Shown here: positions 1 through 7,635 of the stretch, piece by piece
Layout: the number at the start of each line of letters is the position of its first letter
Numbering within the stretch: position 1 is the stretch's first letter
Assembly (NCBI GenBank): GCA_000436075.1
Contig: FR884624.1
Coordinates: forward strand, 1-26,749
Length of the DNA stretch: 26,749 bases
Direction: 5' to 3'
Origin: Eggerthella sp. CAG:209
Lineage (GTDB): Bacteria; Actinomycetota; Coriobacteriia; Coriobacteriales; Eggerthellaceae
The notes under the pieces: model-generated
Database searches by the model: none
What the model was told of the DNA's origin: nothing
The model's input: only the letters and a program-made list of their open reading frames with translations
Program-made: the position numbers and the translations under genes

Positions 1-432
1 GTGGATCTGGAAGTCGAGGCCCGCGCGCTTGCATGCCTCGATGCCCGCGAGGGTGTCTGCGTGGGCGCCCTCAACGCCGCGGAAGGCGTCGTGCTTTGCC
101 GCGTCGAGGCTGTCGATGCTGATGCCCATGGAGCACGCACCGGCCTCCTTGAGTTTGCGTGCGACCTCGTCGGTGATCAGCGTGCCGTTGCTGCCGAACA
201 CAGGGCGCAGACCCTGGGCCGCGGCGTGCGCCACGAGCTCGAAGATGTCATCGCGCATGAGCGGCTCACCGCCGCTGAAAATCATGATTTTGAAGCCGGC
301 GCGCGCGATCTGCTCGATCATCGCCTTGCCCTCGACCGTTGTTAGCTCGCGGCTGTCACAGTCCGCTGCGTCCTGATAGCAGTGCTCGCACTTGAGGTTG
401 CACTTGTTGGTCGTCATCCATGAAACGATCAT
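1..432 (-). CDS. Radical SAM protein, 3' part beyond window edge (AhbC/NirJ-like?)
   Basis: The minus strand reads open from an ATG at 432 to the window edge, giving the first 144 residues. An AGAGGAAAG ribosome binding site lies just upstream of the ATG. Near the N-terminus is TTNKCNLKCEHCYQDA, the CxxxCxxC cluster that binds the 4Fe-4S centre of radical SAM enzymes. FSGGEP follows at about residue 62, the glycine-rich SAM-binding stretch. The very early cysteine motif and the following CYQDA resemble the AhbC/NirJ group of haem-modifying radical SAM/SPASM proteins, but this is a resemblance seen by eye. The C-terminal SPASM region that would decide it lies outside the window. The gene has its own 19-bp-spacer promoter (462-492) and sits downstream of the MerR regulator on the same strand, so MerR control is likely. 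Radical SAM identity is firm; the subfamily is a guess. Confidence 0.88.
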   Translation of the reverse strand, partial: MIVSWMTTNKCNLKCEHCYQDAADCDSRELTTVEGKAMIEQIARAGFKIMIFSGGEPLMRDDIFELVAHAAAQGLRPVFGSNGTLITDEVARKLKEAGACSMGISIDSLDAAKHDAFRGVEGAHADTLAGIEACKRAGLDFQIH

Positions 433-461
433 CGTCTTTCCTCTCTCGAAACCGAGTGAGG

Positions 462-492
462 ATGTTAACGGGCGACGCTACGTCATGGTCAA
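462..492 (-). promoter_or_regulatory. MerR-type promoter of the radical SAM gene
   Basis: Read on the minus strand: -35 TTGACC (487-492), a spacer of exactly 19 bp, and -10 TAACAT (462-467). The spacer holds GACGTAGCGTC, a near-perfect palindrome. Overlong 19-bp spacers with a central dyad are the hallmark of promoters activated by MerR-family proteins through DNA untwisting. The spacer closely matches the one in front of the MerR gene at 1428-1446. The start codon is about 30 nt downstream of the -10. Confidence 0.72.
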
Positions 493-628
493 GTGCTGCA
501 CGAGAAAAAGTTGGCGAGCGGCGCGGCATGCCGATCAAGGCTGCGATCTGGTCGGGTGCCCTGTTTGGGGCCTGGTTTTTCATTGACAGAAATAACTTGT
601 ACTTCTGCAAGTATGAGTGGGTTGCGTG

Positions 629-1375
629 TCACGCCTGCTCATGCAGCGCCTCGAGCGCGTCTTTGAGGAAGCTGAGCGTTCTGCGTTGGATGCCCGCGTA
701 GAAGTCTCGACCGTACTTCTTGGGGCCTTGTGTGCGCTGGTTGGCAAGGCGCTTGAGGCCGGTCAGGGCGCTGGGCATGCCGCCGAGGCGCTCGAAGCGC
801 GCTGCCAGCTCGCGGCCGCGCTCGTCTCGGGGCTGCACGCCGTCGTGCATGGCCTCGATGGTATCGCCCATGAGCTCGTGCCAGCGGTCGATCACCTCGT
901 GGGTGAGCTCTGGGACGCTGCTCTCGTCGCAGCCCTCCCCGTTGATTGCCATCCACAGCACGTCCTCACGGTTCTGCATATCGCTGATGGCTTGGGCGAA
1001 GTCGCTCCACCGCACGCTCTCGCTCGCAGCCAGGTGCTCTTTGAGGTTGCTGATGGTGTTGATGTTACGCAGGATCTCCATGCTCTCGCGTTCCAGCTCG
1101 CACATGCGATGGTCAAGCGCGCCGGAGAGCTTCTGGCAGTCGTCGATGCCCTCTGCTTCCTTGATCTGCGTGAGCGAGAAGCCGAGGAACTTGAGGGTGA
1201 GGATGCGATAGAGGCGCTCCTCGTCGTCGGTCGAATAGAGGCGCTGGTTTTGCTCGCTTTTGGAGCTGGGGTGCAGCAGGCCCTTTTGGTCGTAGTATTG
1301 GATGGTGCGCACGGTCACGCCCACGCGCCGGGCGAGTTCGCCAACAGTCATCAGATTATCTTTGTGTGCAGGCAT
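629..1375 (-). CDS. MerR-family regulator with long C-terminal domain (TipA-like)
   Basis: This 248-residue protein starts at the ATG at 1375, chosen because AGAGGAG lies 6 nt upstream; an in-frame start at 1405 has no such site. Residues 9-80 are a MerR winged helix: MTVGELARRVGVTVRTIQYYD, then KGLL, then RLY and LKFLGFSL. A helical dimerisation stretch follows. The last 130 residues contain a repeated ERxxELxxRF-type helical pattern that recalls the TipAS ligand-binding domain, though that is inference. No metal-binding cysteine cluster typical of MerR, CueR or ZntR is seen, so an organic ligand is more likely than a metal. It probably regulates itself and the radical SAM gene through matching 19-bp-spacer promoters. 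A weak hairpin at 595-612 lies just after its stop codon. Confidence 0.88.
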   Translation of the reverse strand: MPAHKDNLMTVGELARRVGVTVRTIQYYDQKGLLHPSSKSEQNQRLYSTDDEERLYRILTLKFLGFSLTQIKEAEGIDDCQKLSGALDHRMCELERESMEILRNINTISNLKEHLAASESVRWSDFAQAISDMQNREDVLWMAINGEGCDESSVPELTHEVIDRWHELMGDTIEAMHDGVQPRDERGRELAARFERLGGMPSALTGLKRLANQRTQGPKKYGRDFYAGIQRRTLSFLKDALEALHEQA

Positions 1376-1421
1376 GCCGTGCTCCTCTCGCACGCGGAAT
1401 CGCAAAGTTGTTTAGCAATCT

Positions 1422-1452
1422 ATTATCGCGCGCGACGTTACGTCACCGTCAA
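1422..1452 (-). promoter_or_regulatory. Autoregulated promoter of the MerR gene
   Basis: Minus strand: -35 TTGACG (1447-1452), a 19-bp spacer (1428-1446) and -10 GATAAT (1422-1427). The spacer contains the palindrome GACGTAACGTC. Most spacer positions agree with the promoter at 462-492. The spacing and dyad are those expected for MerR-family control; autoregulation is inferred. Confidence 0.75.
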
Positions 1453-1473
1453 GTGCCCATGTGGCGGTTCCCG

Positions 1474-1593
1474 CTATTCCCACTCTACAGTGCCAACGGG
1501 CTTAGGCGTCAGGTCGTAGCAGACGCGGCAGATGCCGGGAACTTCGGCGGTCATAACGTCAACGGTGTTGATGCAGCGAATGATGCAGGGCGC
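1474..1593 (-). pseudogene. guaA: Remnant of guaA 3' end (GMP synthase C-terminus)
   Basis: The minus strand ends in a TAG at 1474 and, read backwards from it, gives about 39 residues. The first half (CIIRCINTVDVMTA) matches the segment preceding the last domain of GMP synthase, and the second half (EVPGICRVCYDLTPKPVGT, ending VEWE) matches the extreme C-terminus (family pattern: EVxGVxRVVYDIxxKPxxTIEWE). The roughly 20 residues normally between them are missing. A stop codon lies at 1594-1596, so nothing upstream is in frame. This is a decayed C-terminal piece, not a gene. The 3' end of guaA is a known integration target of genomic islands, so it may be the scar of one; that is inference. 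Identification is by eye. Confidence 0.6.
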
Positions 1594-1768
1594 TTATTGG
1601 GATCCATGCAGAGCTCTTTTGAATTCGGTTGGAATGTGTCGTTGTTAGCACGACGCATATTTCATATCTTTTAGTTATATCCAGTTGGGAACATTTTCCC
1701 TGATTGGGTAATGCATTTGCTCCGAAATTGATTTGGACCTTCTGCAACTCTGCGGATGCGGATCACAA

Positions 1769-4003
1769 TTAATAGTTTCGTCTACGCTTTATCCTGCTAT
1801 TTGCATACACGGCACTTCCCAGCGCCACAATGGCGGCTATAAGAAGGGGGTAACAAAAACCGACACTTGTGCCGTCTGCCGTGTTGGGGGAAGGCAAATC
1901 TGCCTCCTGCGCAGTTCCTGATTTGTCGTTAGAGTTGACCTGCGACTTATCGCCGCCATTTGCTCCGCTCTGATCGCTATTGTCTGGCGTGGATGGAGTG
2001 CTGCTCTTCTCAACGAATTTCCAGGATCCGGCGAAGGTTACATTGCCCTCTGAATCTGCCGTGGTCATATCGGCGATGGCTGAATCCCTGTCGTATCCCA
2101 TGAAAATCCAGGTGCCGTTGGCAACATCTACGGTTGTCTGGTGTGGTGTAATAGCGCTTACTGCATCGTTATACACATAGTTGTTTGTGTCTTTAGGAAG
2201 TACCGCTAAAACCTCGTTTGGCAGCTGTTTGTCGGAAGAAGTGCTGCTGAACGTGTACTTTGCGCTGAAGTTCTTGAAGACTTTTTTGAATTGAGCCTTG
2301 TAAACAACGTCACCCGTGACATCTTCGATCGCGGTGTGCCATGAATCGAACACGTAGTCGTACTTGTCGTCTGACGGTTTCGTAGGAGCGGGCACCGTAA
2401 TTTGGTCTGCTTTCGTGCCGATTTCGTACCAGTCTTCGCTATAGATGGTGGTGCCGTCTTCATTCGCGAAGGTGATTTTCACCAAAGACGGTTTTGCGGC
2501 GGCAACCAGGTAAACCTTGCCATCGGAGCCGATGCTGGCGTAGTTGGCGTACTCATTGCGCTGCTCTTTTGCCTGCGTTGCGTAGCGGGAGTCTTCGTTA
2601 TCAAGATACCAGCCGTCAATTTTTTTGTTGGTCACGTCATCGGGTTTGCCCAGGTAAAGCTCGTCCATGTCTTTTGCGGCTGACAATTTTGCAACAGAGC
2701 CGTTCAGGTAGACGTCGGATGCCGCCTTGTCCGCGCTGTTGTTGCACAGTTTGGTGTTGGTGATGGTGGTGCCTGCACCTTCACCGGAATTCGATTTCGC
2801 CGCAAAGCCTCCGCCGTAATTTGTTGCCTCGTTGCCCGTGATGGTGCATCCGTCGATGGTCAAGCTGGTGAAGTTACCATACGATGCAACGCCGCCGCCT
2901 ACCTCGGCGCTATTCTTTGTTATCGTGCAATCGCGAATTTTAGCTGCGGCAGGTGATTTCATCTTCATTGCAAGCACGCCGGCGCCATAGCCTTCGTCCT
3001 GGTTCGCTTTGTTGTTGGTTATGGTGGTGTTCTTAAGGAATAAGCCCGGCTTTTCGGCAGCGCCTACGTTTGGGGTGGCGGCGCACAGGCTGTATGGGTT
3101 AAAGAAATATGCGGAAGAAAGAACGCCTGCGCCATCGTTTGCTTCGTTTCCGCTAATGGTACCGTCAAGGATTTGCGCTGAGCTTTGAAGTTTGCCCCAT
3201 CGTCCACCCTCGATTTCATTGGGTGATGCAACAACGGCAACACCTCCGCCCATTTCGTTTGCCTTGTTGTTCGAGATGGTTCCGCCTGTCATGACGAACG
3301 AAGATCCGCCAGAAACGAACACGCCGCCGCCGGCAGACGCGATCCAAAGGGGGTTCATGCCGGCATCCGCCCACTTGAAGGGAGAAGTGGCGAAGCAGTT
3401 CTTGATTTCGCCACCGTCCATGGTGAACGAGCCGCCGTAAGCAACCCCTACACCTCCGCCATAGCACATGGATCCGCCGGTGATGCCGCAATTATCAATA
3501 GTGCCGCCGTACATATGGAAGGTGCCGCCCTCCACGGTTACGCCACCGCCGAAGTAGTTGTTGCCTTTACGGTCGGCAATGGTGACACCGGGGTACATGT
3601 TGCACGTGCCTTGGATCTGCAACAGGCCAGGTTCATCGTTGCTTTGTTCGTTACCGCCGCTGATTTTCAGCGTGTCGCTGCCATCTGCCGCGCCTAAGCT
3701 CAATTGCGCTGACGGGTTTACGTAAATGTGGCCCTTGCCAAGTGCAATGGTGTGTCCGTTGCCAACAATGCTCACAGGCTGCGAAGAGGAGAATGAGGCT
3801 CCTCCCGTTTGAATGTCGTCGGTGAGTTCAATAATGTACTCGCCACTGGTAGCAGCGTTTACAGTAGCTACCGCATTATCGAATTCGCTGCTGTTGCCTG
3901 CTTCGATAGTGGTTGGCGTTGTTGCGAATGCCGATATCGGCATTACCAATGCGTAGAGTGCTAATGCTGCAACAAAGGTCAGTGCTATGCGTATTCTGCT
4001 CAC
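1769..4003 (-). CDS. Exported beta-helix surface protein with SHIRT domain
   Basis: This is a 744-residue exported protein. It starts at GTG (4003); an in-frame stop lies just upstream and the ribosome binding site is weak. Residues 1-27 are a signal peptide (hydrophobic core, SAFA cleavage). Residues 30-440 are glycine/asparagine-rich repeats of the GGTISNNKANEMGGGVAV kind, forming a right-handed beta-helix like Chlamydia Pmp or pectin-lyase adhesins. Residues 508-578 resemble an InlB B-repeat. Residues 579-663 match the SHIRT domain of streptococcal periscope adhesins (YTF..., LP..V, TTVDVANGTWIFMGYD). A Ser/Asn/Asp-rich wall-spanning linker follows, then SPNTAD at 705-710, a membrane helix and RIKRRRNY. 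The sorting motif departs from LPXTG in having Ala for Gly, so covalent anchoring is uncertain; membrane retention is an alternative. An adhesin or host-contact role is inferred. Confidence 0.9.
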   Translation of the reverse strand: MSRIRIALTFVAALALYALVMPISAFATTPTTIEAGNSSEFDNAVATVNAATSGEYIIELTDDIQTGGASFSSSQPVSIVGNGHTIALGKGHIYVNPSAQLSLGAADGSDTLKISGGNEQSNDEPGLLQIQGTCNMYPGVTIADRKGNNYFGGGVTVEGGTFHMYGGTIDNCGITGGSMCYGGGVGVAYGGSFTMDGGEIKNCFATSPFKWADAGMNPLWIASAGGGVFVSGGSSFVMTGGTISNNKANEMGGGVAVVASPNEIEGGRWGKLQSSAQILDGTISGNEANDGAGVLSSAYFFNPYSLCAATPNVGAAEKPGLFLKNTTITNNKANQDEGYGAGVLAMKMKSPAAAKIRDCTITKNSAEVGGGVASYGNFTSLTIDGCTITGNEATNYGGGFAAKSNSGEGAGTTITNTKLCNNSADKAASDVYLNGSVAKLSAAKDMDELYLGKPDDVTNKKIDGWYLDNEDSRYATQAKEQRNEYANYASIGSDGKVYLVAAAKPSLVKITFANEDGTTIYSEDWYEIGTKADQITVPAPTKPSDDKYDYVFDSWHTAIEDVTGDVVYKAQFKKVFKNFSAKYTFSSTSSDKQLPNEVLAVLPKDTNNYVYNDAVSAITPHQTTVDVANGTWIFMGYDRDSAIADMTTADSEGNVTFAGSWKFVEKSSTPSTPDNSDQSGANGGDKSQVNSNDKSGTAQEADLPSPNTADGTSVGFCYPLLIAAIVALGSAVYANSRIKRRRNY

Positions 4004-4214
4004 GGCATTTCGCTTTCATGGTCTTTTGAATCTGGGTGAGAGCGTGTGCGCTTGTTCAGATTCGGTAAAAGGATACGAATGTGCAACTTGTTAACATAGG
4101 GCAAATCCATGCAAAATATGTCGTATCAAATCATTGTTATTGCGTATGGTTCTCTTTCCTCTCCTTTTTGGCAACCTGGTCATTTGGGTTGCACGTGTGG
4201 CATAAGGAGATTTA

Positions 4215-4297
4215 GAGGCTGATATAAAGTGACAGCTATCGCACGTATGCGTGCAAAGTGTGATGCTGCAGTAAGCAGATAAGCGCCTCTGAGCCTC
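4215..4297 (+). promoter_or_regulatory. Structured leader upstream of modD (candidate riboswitch)
   Basis: The 355-bp gap between 4003 and 4359 holds one clear structure. An outer stem GAGGCT (4215-4220)/AGCCTC (4292-4297) encloses a perfect hairpin GCACG-TATG-CGTGC (4241-4254) and a second hairpin CTGC-AGTAA-GCAG (4266-4278) that extends by two pairs past a bulged G. Closing stem plus internal hairpins ahead of a molybdenum-related gene suggests a cofactor-sensing RNA such as the Moco/Wco class. I cannot match it to a consensus by eye. The rest of the gap shows nothing I can name. Confidence 0.35.
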
Positions 4298-4358
4298 AAT
4301 ACGCTGAAATACCAAAGTTGAACTGAGGGTGTTTAAAAGGTATGAAAGGTGAGTTGAA

Positions 4359-5216
4359 ATGAGGTTTTCAAATGCGCGCATTGATGCGTTCATTGAAGAA
4401 GACGTGCCCTATATCGATCTGACGTGTGAGGTGCTCGGCATTCGCAATCAGCCTGGCGAAATGGAGTTTTTCACGCGAGAGAGCTGTGTTCTTGCCGGCA
4501 CCGATATCGCTCGACGCATCATGCGAAATCTCGGTTGTGAGGTTCTGGCATCCAGCGAAGACGGGCAATTGGTCTCAGCGGGTCAGACCTTCTTTACGGT
4601 GCGGGGAGCAGCGGCGGATTTGCATGCCGCTTGGAAAGTGTGCCTTAACGTGTTCGATCATTTGTCGGCTGTTGCTACGAAAACACGCAGTATGGTCGAT
4701 GCGGTTCATGCGGTAAACCCTGAATGCGAAGTTCTGACCACGCGTAAAAGCATGCCTGGCGCAAAGGACCTTCTTACTTGTGCGGTAATGGCGGGCGGTG
4801 CGTTTCCTCATCGCCTTGGGCTGTCGGAAACCGTGTTGGTATTCGAGCAGCACCTTGCGTTTTTTGGCGGGTTCAACCGTTTTGTCGAAGAAATGCCTCG
4901 CATTAAGGCACGGTGTGTGGAAAAGAAGCTGTTTGTAGAGGCGGATGCAAAACGCGCCATAACACTCGCGAGGGCAAGCGCAGGCGGGCACGGGGTTGAT
5001 GGAATCCAGCTCGATAAAGTTCCGGTTTCCGAATTGGCGGAGTTGGTTCGTCGGATACGCGAAATCGATCCCCGAATCACGATTATCGCTGCTGGTGGCA
5101 TCAATCCTCAAAATGCAGGCGCCTATGCTGCATGCGGTGTTGACGGCTTGGCTACCACGGCGCCGTTTACGGCTAAGCCTGTGGATATGAGCGTTCGCAT
5201 GAAGCCATTGGAGTAA
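4359..5216 (+). CDS. modD: ModD, quinolinate phosphoribosyltransferase-like molybdenum protein
   Basis: This 285-residue protein covers the full family length, with GAAAGGTGAG just upstream of the ATG. It has the nicotinate/quinolinate phosphoribosyltransferase fold. An N-terminal open-faced sandwich runs to about residue 105. The barrel carries TTRKSMPGAKDL (127-138), the phosphate-binding motif; HRLGLSE (151-157); and a late glycine loop AAGGINPQNAGAYAACGVDG. The motif TRKSMPG and the reduced length mark ModD rather than NadC. ModD genes usually sit beside modABC molybdate transport genes, and the biochemical role is unproven. Here no transporter is adjacent, so the gene is orphaned. It is preceded by a structured leader (4215-4297) that may control it. 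Confidence 0.85.
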   Translation: MRFSNARIDAFIEEDVPYIDLTCEVLGIRNQPGEMEFFTRESCVLAGTDIARRIMRNLGCEVLASSEDGQLVSAGQTFFTVRGAAADLHAAWKVCLNVFDHLSAVATKTRSMVDAVHAVNPECEVLTTRKSMPGAKDLLTCAVMAGGAFPHRLGLSETVLVFEQHLAFFGGFNRFVEEMPRIKARCVEKKLFVEADAKRAITLARASAGGHGVDGIQLDKVPVSELAELVRRIREIDPRITIIAAGGINPQNAGAYAACGVDGLATTAPFTAKPVDMSVRMKPLE

Positions 5217-5382
5217 ACATCCGTAAAGATGTTTCCATCATAATCTGCGGCTGTGAGCGAGTGTCTATGGGTCGCCTTGGCGCTTCAAGCGCGAAAGCCG
5301 TTCGCCGAGAGAACCGAACAGAGGACATCTGGAATCATGCGTTCTGCGAAATAGTGCCTGATGTTTAGGCAGGATTGACCCT

Positions 5383-5392
5383 AAGTTAACTT
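5383..5392. promoter_or_regulatory. Palindrome upstream of the MocR remnant
   Basis: AAGTTAACTT is a perfect 10-bp palindrome about 50 bp before the start at 5440, just downstream of a TTGACC box. It may be an operator of the GntR-type protein that follows. No strong -10 is visible. Short palindromes arise by chance, so support is low. The remainder of 5217-5439 shows nothing recognisable. Confidence 0.2.
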
Positions 5393-5439
5393 GGATTTTC
5401 ATCGTAAACTTTCGAGTCAATTATTATCGGGGGAGTTTT

Positions 5440-5751
5440 ATGGCGGCGCGGTACGACCTTGACAATAGGGGAGGTCTTTCCAAATATCAGTACCTCCATC
5501 GTTGTATTTGCAGCGATATTCGCAATAGCATTCTTGAGGCTGGAAGCCGTCTTCCCGCCAAGTGCTCTCTTGCCGCTGAACTTTCAGTGAGCGTGAGCAC
5601 GGTCGAACATGCCTATTCCTTGCTGGTAAGTGAAGGGTATTTTGAGGCGAAGCTGGGAAGCGGTTTTGTCGTATGTTCGGGCAAAGCAGAGGGAACCGCC
5701 TTCTTCGATTTGGAGGATGCTTCTATCTCTGATCCCGCTTCTTTGGCCTGA
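5440..5751 (+). pseudogene. Truncated MocR/GntR regulator (DNA-binding domain only)
   Basis: This ORF encodes 103 residues after a GGGGGAG ribosome binding site. Residues 14-80 are a GntR winged helix (YLHRCICSDIRNSILEAGSRLP, LAAELSVSVSTVEHAYSLL, EGYFEAKLGSGFVV) in the form found in MocR/PdxR regulators. These continue for about 350 residues into an aminotransferase-like domain. Here a TGA follows SDPASLA, and the next codons (KQMREST) still resemble the start of the MocR aminotransferase domain. A TGG to TGA change is therefore a plausible first lesion. Nothing more of the domain survives before the dehydrogenase fragment at 5849. The HTH could still be made and bind DNA, but without its PLP-binding half it would lack the normal sensor. 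Confidence 0.7.
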
Positions 5752-5848
5752 AAACAAATGCGTGAATCGACCCTATTGCTCTGGTGCTGGTGCGGTTACT
5801 TTCGTGATGCGGCGATGAAAAAACTCGGCATTGCCGTACATGATGTAG

Positions 5849-6094
5849 CGCAGAGATGGTGTATTTGGCGAGCTCTTTCATGTGAATGACGCGGATGGCA
5901 ATTTGGCTCTTCTTCTTGAGGGGATGGACCTAGGTGCTGCCACTATGGTGAACGACATGGTGCCGACGGGGTTTCACGGGGCTGAACTCGCCGATATCCA
6001 GTTCGGTGATGATGTTGCGGTAATTGGTATTGGCCCGGTTGGGTTGATGGGTGAAGCCGGTTGGTGCGTCCGATCCATGCAACTTCAGCTTTGA
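5849..6094 (+). pseudogene. Fragment of zinc-type alcohol dehydrogenase
   Basis: From just after a TAG (5846-5848) to a TGA ending at 6094 the frame reads DGVFGELFHVNDADGNLALL, then MVPTGFHGAELADIQFGDDV, then AVIGIGPVGLMG. This is the middle of a medium-chain, zinc-type alcohol dehydrogenase: the end of the catalytic domain plus the first strand and GxGxxG turn of the NAD(P)-binding fold. Sequence of this kind occurs in secondary alcohol and butanediol dehydrogenases. Both ends are missing: the zinc-ligand region upstream is absent and the frame runs into unrelated residues after GLMG. It is a dead internal fragment. 6095-6244 shows nothing I can name. Confidence 0.75.
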
Positions 6095-6244
6095 GATTCC
6101 GACTATGTAGGTAGCGAAGTTTAAGCCGTTAATTTGGAAATACCGACCATGTGTCCTGCTTGCTGCATGAGCGATTGGAACTTCTATGAGAAAATGGTCG
6201 CGCGCATTCTTTTGCGAGCATGCCGATCCTGAAAGGACACTACC

Positions 6245-6685
6245 ATGCGTTTTGCGAAGAAGATTCTATTTATTATTGCAGGCAGTGTGTGCCTTGCGCT
6301 TGGCTTCATTGGAATGTTTGTACCGGTTCTGCCCACAACGCCGCTTGTGCTGCTTGCAGCGTTTCTGTTTTCGCGTAGCTCGGAGCGCCTTAGTTCCTGG
6401 ATTGCTCAAACTCCAATTTACCGAGCATACGTTGAGCCCTTCAAGCAAAGCGGTGGTATTTCGCTGCCCAGGAAGATGAGGATCCTGGCCATCTCCTATT
6501 CGGTGATGGGCCTTAGTGCGTTTCTGGTCCAAAAGCCCGTTGTGTGGATAGTGCTAGCTGCTGTTGCGATTTTCCTGGCGGTTTTAATGCTGGCTATTAT
6601 TCCCACCATTCCTAAGGAAAGGGAACTTGACCATGGTGACGGCCTCGAGCTTGATGCTGTTGCCAGAATGCGTGAGCACGACTAG
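6245..6685 (+). CDS. DUF454 (YbaN-like) small membrane protein
   Basis: This 146-residue inner membrane protein has AAAGGAC 8 nt before the ATG. The N-terminal hydrophobic segment runs into LGFIGMFVPVLPTTPLVLLAAFLFSRSSERL, the signature of the DUF454/YbaN family (LGxxGxxLPxLPTTPF, FARSS). A short WIAQTPIYRAYVEPF stretch follows, then basic SLPRKMRI and two more membrane helices, for three or four in all. Length fits the family. The function of DUF454 is unknown. It ends 5 bp from the stop of the convergent ZIP gene, so the two transcripts must overlap at their 3' ends. Confidence 0.85.
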   Translation: MRFAKKILFIIAGSVCLALGFIGMFVPVLPTTPLVLLAAFLFSRSSERLSSWIAQTPIYRAYVEPFKQSGGISLPRKMRILAISYSVMGLSAFLVQKPVVWIVLAAVAIFLAVLMLAIIPTIPKERELDHGDGLELDAVARMREHD

Positions 6686-6690
6686 TGCTT

Positions 6691-7476
6691 TTATCCCAGC
6701 GCAACGTCGAGAATCATCATCAGGCTGAACCCGATGGAAAAGAACACGGTACCAAGGTTGGAATGCTTGCCTTGAGATAGTTCCGGCATTAGTTCCTCAA
6801 CCACCACATACAGCATGGCACCTGCAGCAAAACTCAGTAAATACGGCAGAGCTGCAATAATCAGCTGCGAGCCAATGATCGTCAGCACTGCACCAATGGG
6901 CTCTACGATGCCGGAAACAACGCCACCCGCGAATGCCTTTCTTCTGCTCATCCCTTCCGCTCGAAGGGGCATCGAGATGATTGCGCCTTCTGGGAAATTC
7001 TGAATAGCGATGCCGAGGGACAATGCCAATGCACTTGCTGCGGTGATCTGCGCATTTCCAGCAAGAAAGCCCGCGTACATAACGCCAACCGCCATACCCT
7101 CCGGGATGTTGTGCAGAGTCACCGCCAACACCATCATCGTGGTGCGGCTGAGTTTGCTTTTTGGGCCCTCTGACTGTTCGCTGCCCACATGTAGATGGGG
7201 AATCAGGTGGTCTAAGGCAAGCAAGAAGAGCACGCCCAACCAGAATCCCGCAAAAGCGGGAAAGAACGAAAGCGCCCCCATCGAAGCTGATTGCTCTATA
7301 GCAGGAATGAGCAGGCTCCAAATCGATGCGGCGACCATCACCCCTGCGGCAAATCCCGCAAGGCAACGTTGTACCAGGTTTCCCAGATTGTTTTTCACGA
7401 ACAGCACGCAGGCGGCGCCCATCGTTGTGCCTAAAAAGGGAATCAGGATTCCAAGGATGGTTTCTATTTGCTCCAC
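6691..7476 (-). CDS. ZIP-family divalent metal transporter
   Basis: ZIP proteins move zinc, iron or manganese into the cytoplasm. From the GTG at 7476 the protein has 261 residues and about eight membrane helices. Helix 4 carries HNIPEG (122-127) and helix 5 NFPEG (160-164), the two metal-ligand motifs of ZIP transporters; VEPIGA follows in helix 6. The variable cytoplasmic loop between helices 3 and 4 contains HLIPHLHVG, a small histidine cluster typical of the family. The frame stays open to a GTG at 7572, but those 32 residues are hydrophilic and do not look like ZIP, so the later start is preferred. A short ORF (7464-7562) overlaps this start. Substrate cannot be told. Confidence 0.88.
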   Translation of the reverse strand: MEQIETILGILIPFLGTTMGAACVLFVKNNLGNLVQRCLAGFAAGVMVAASIWSLLIPAIEQSASMGALSFFPAFAGFWLGVLFLLALDHLIPHLHVGSEQSEGPKSKLSRTTMMVLAVTLHNIPEGMAVGVMYAGFLAGNAQITAASALALSLGIAIQNFPEGAIISMPLRAEGMSRRKAFAGGVVSGIVEPIGAVLTIIGSQLIIAALPYLLSFAAGAMLYVVVEELMPELSQGKHSNLGTVFFSIGFSLMMILDVALG

Positions 7477-7562
7477 CTTCTTTCGGTTGATTTGCTTGTC
7501 TTTGGCGCAGCCTCTTTGATTTGCGAGGATGGAACAACGCGGCACGTGTTCGCATCGGTCAT
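7464..7562 (-). CDS. Possible 32-residue leader ORF overlapping the ZIP start
   Basis: An ATG at 7562 follows AAGGGGGTG with good spacing. It opens a 32-codon frame (MTDANTCRVVPSS..., ending RRWSK) whose TAG lies 8 nt inside the ZIP gene. This is the arrangement of a leader peptide coupled to translation of the next gene. It has no recognisable homology and is short enough to be chance. Confidence 0.25.
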   Translation of the reverse strand: MTDANTCRVVPSSQIKEAAPKTSKSTERRWSK

Positions 7563-7635
7563 GGTGACGCACCCCCTTGCTTCCTGGGGTGGAACCGACT
7601 AATTGGTACGGGTGGTTTGCGCGTTCGACAATCGA

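Noticed and set aside
617..1519. 300-codon plus-strand frame opposite the MerR gene
   Set aside because: Shadow of the MerR reading frame; its product is repetitive Ala/Leu/Val sequence without a recognised fold.
4341..4361. Six-codon frame (MKGELK) overlapping the modD start by ATGA
   Set aside because: Too short to support; its ATG is inside the ribosome binding site sequence of modD and its reading is forced by that.
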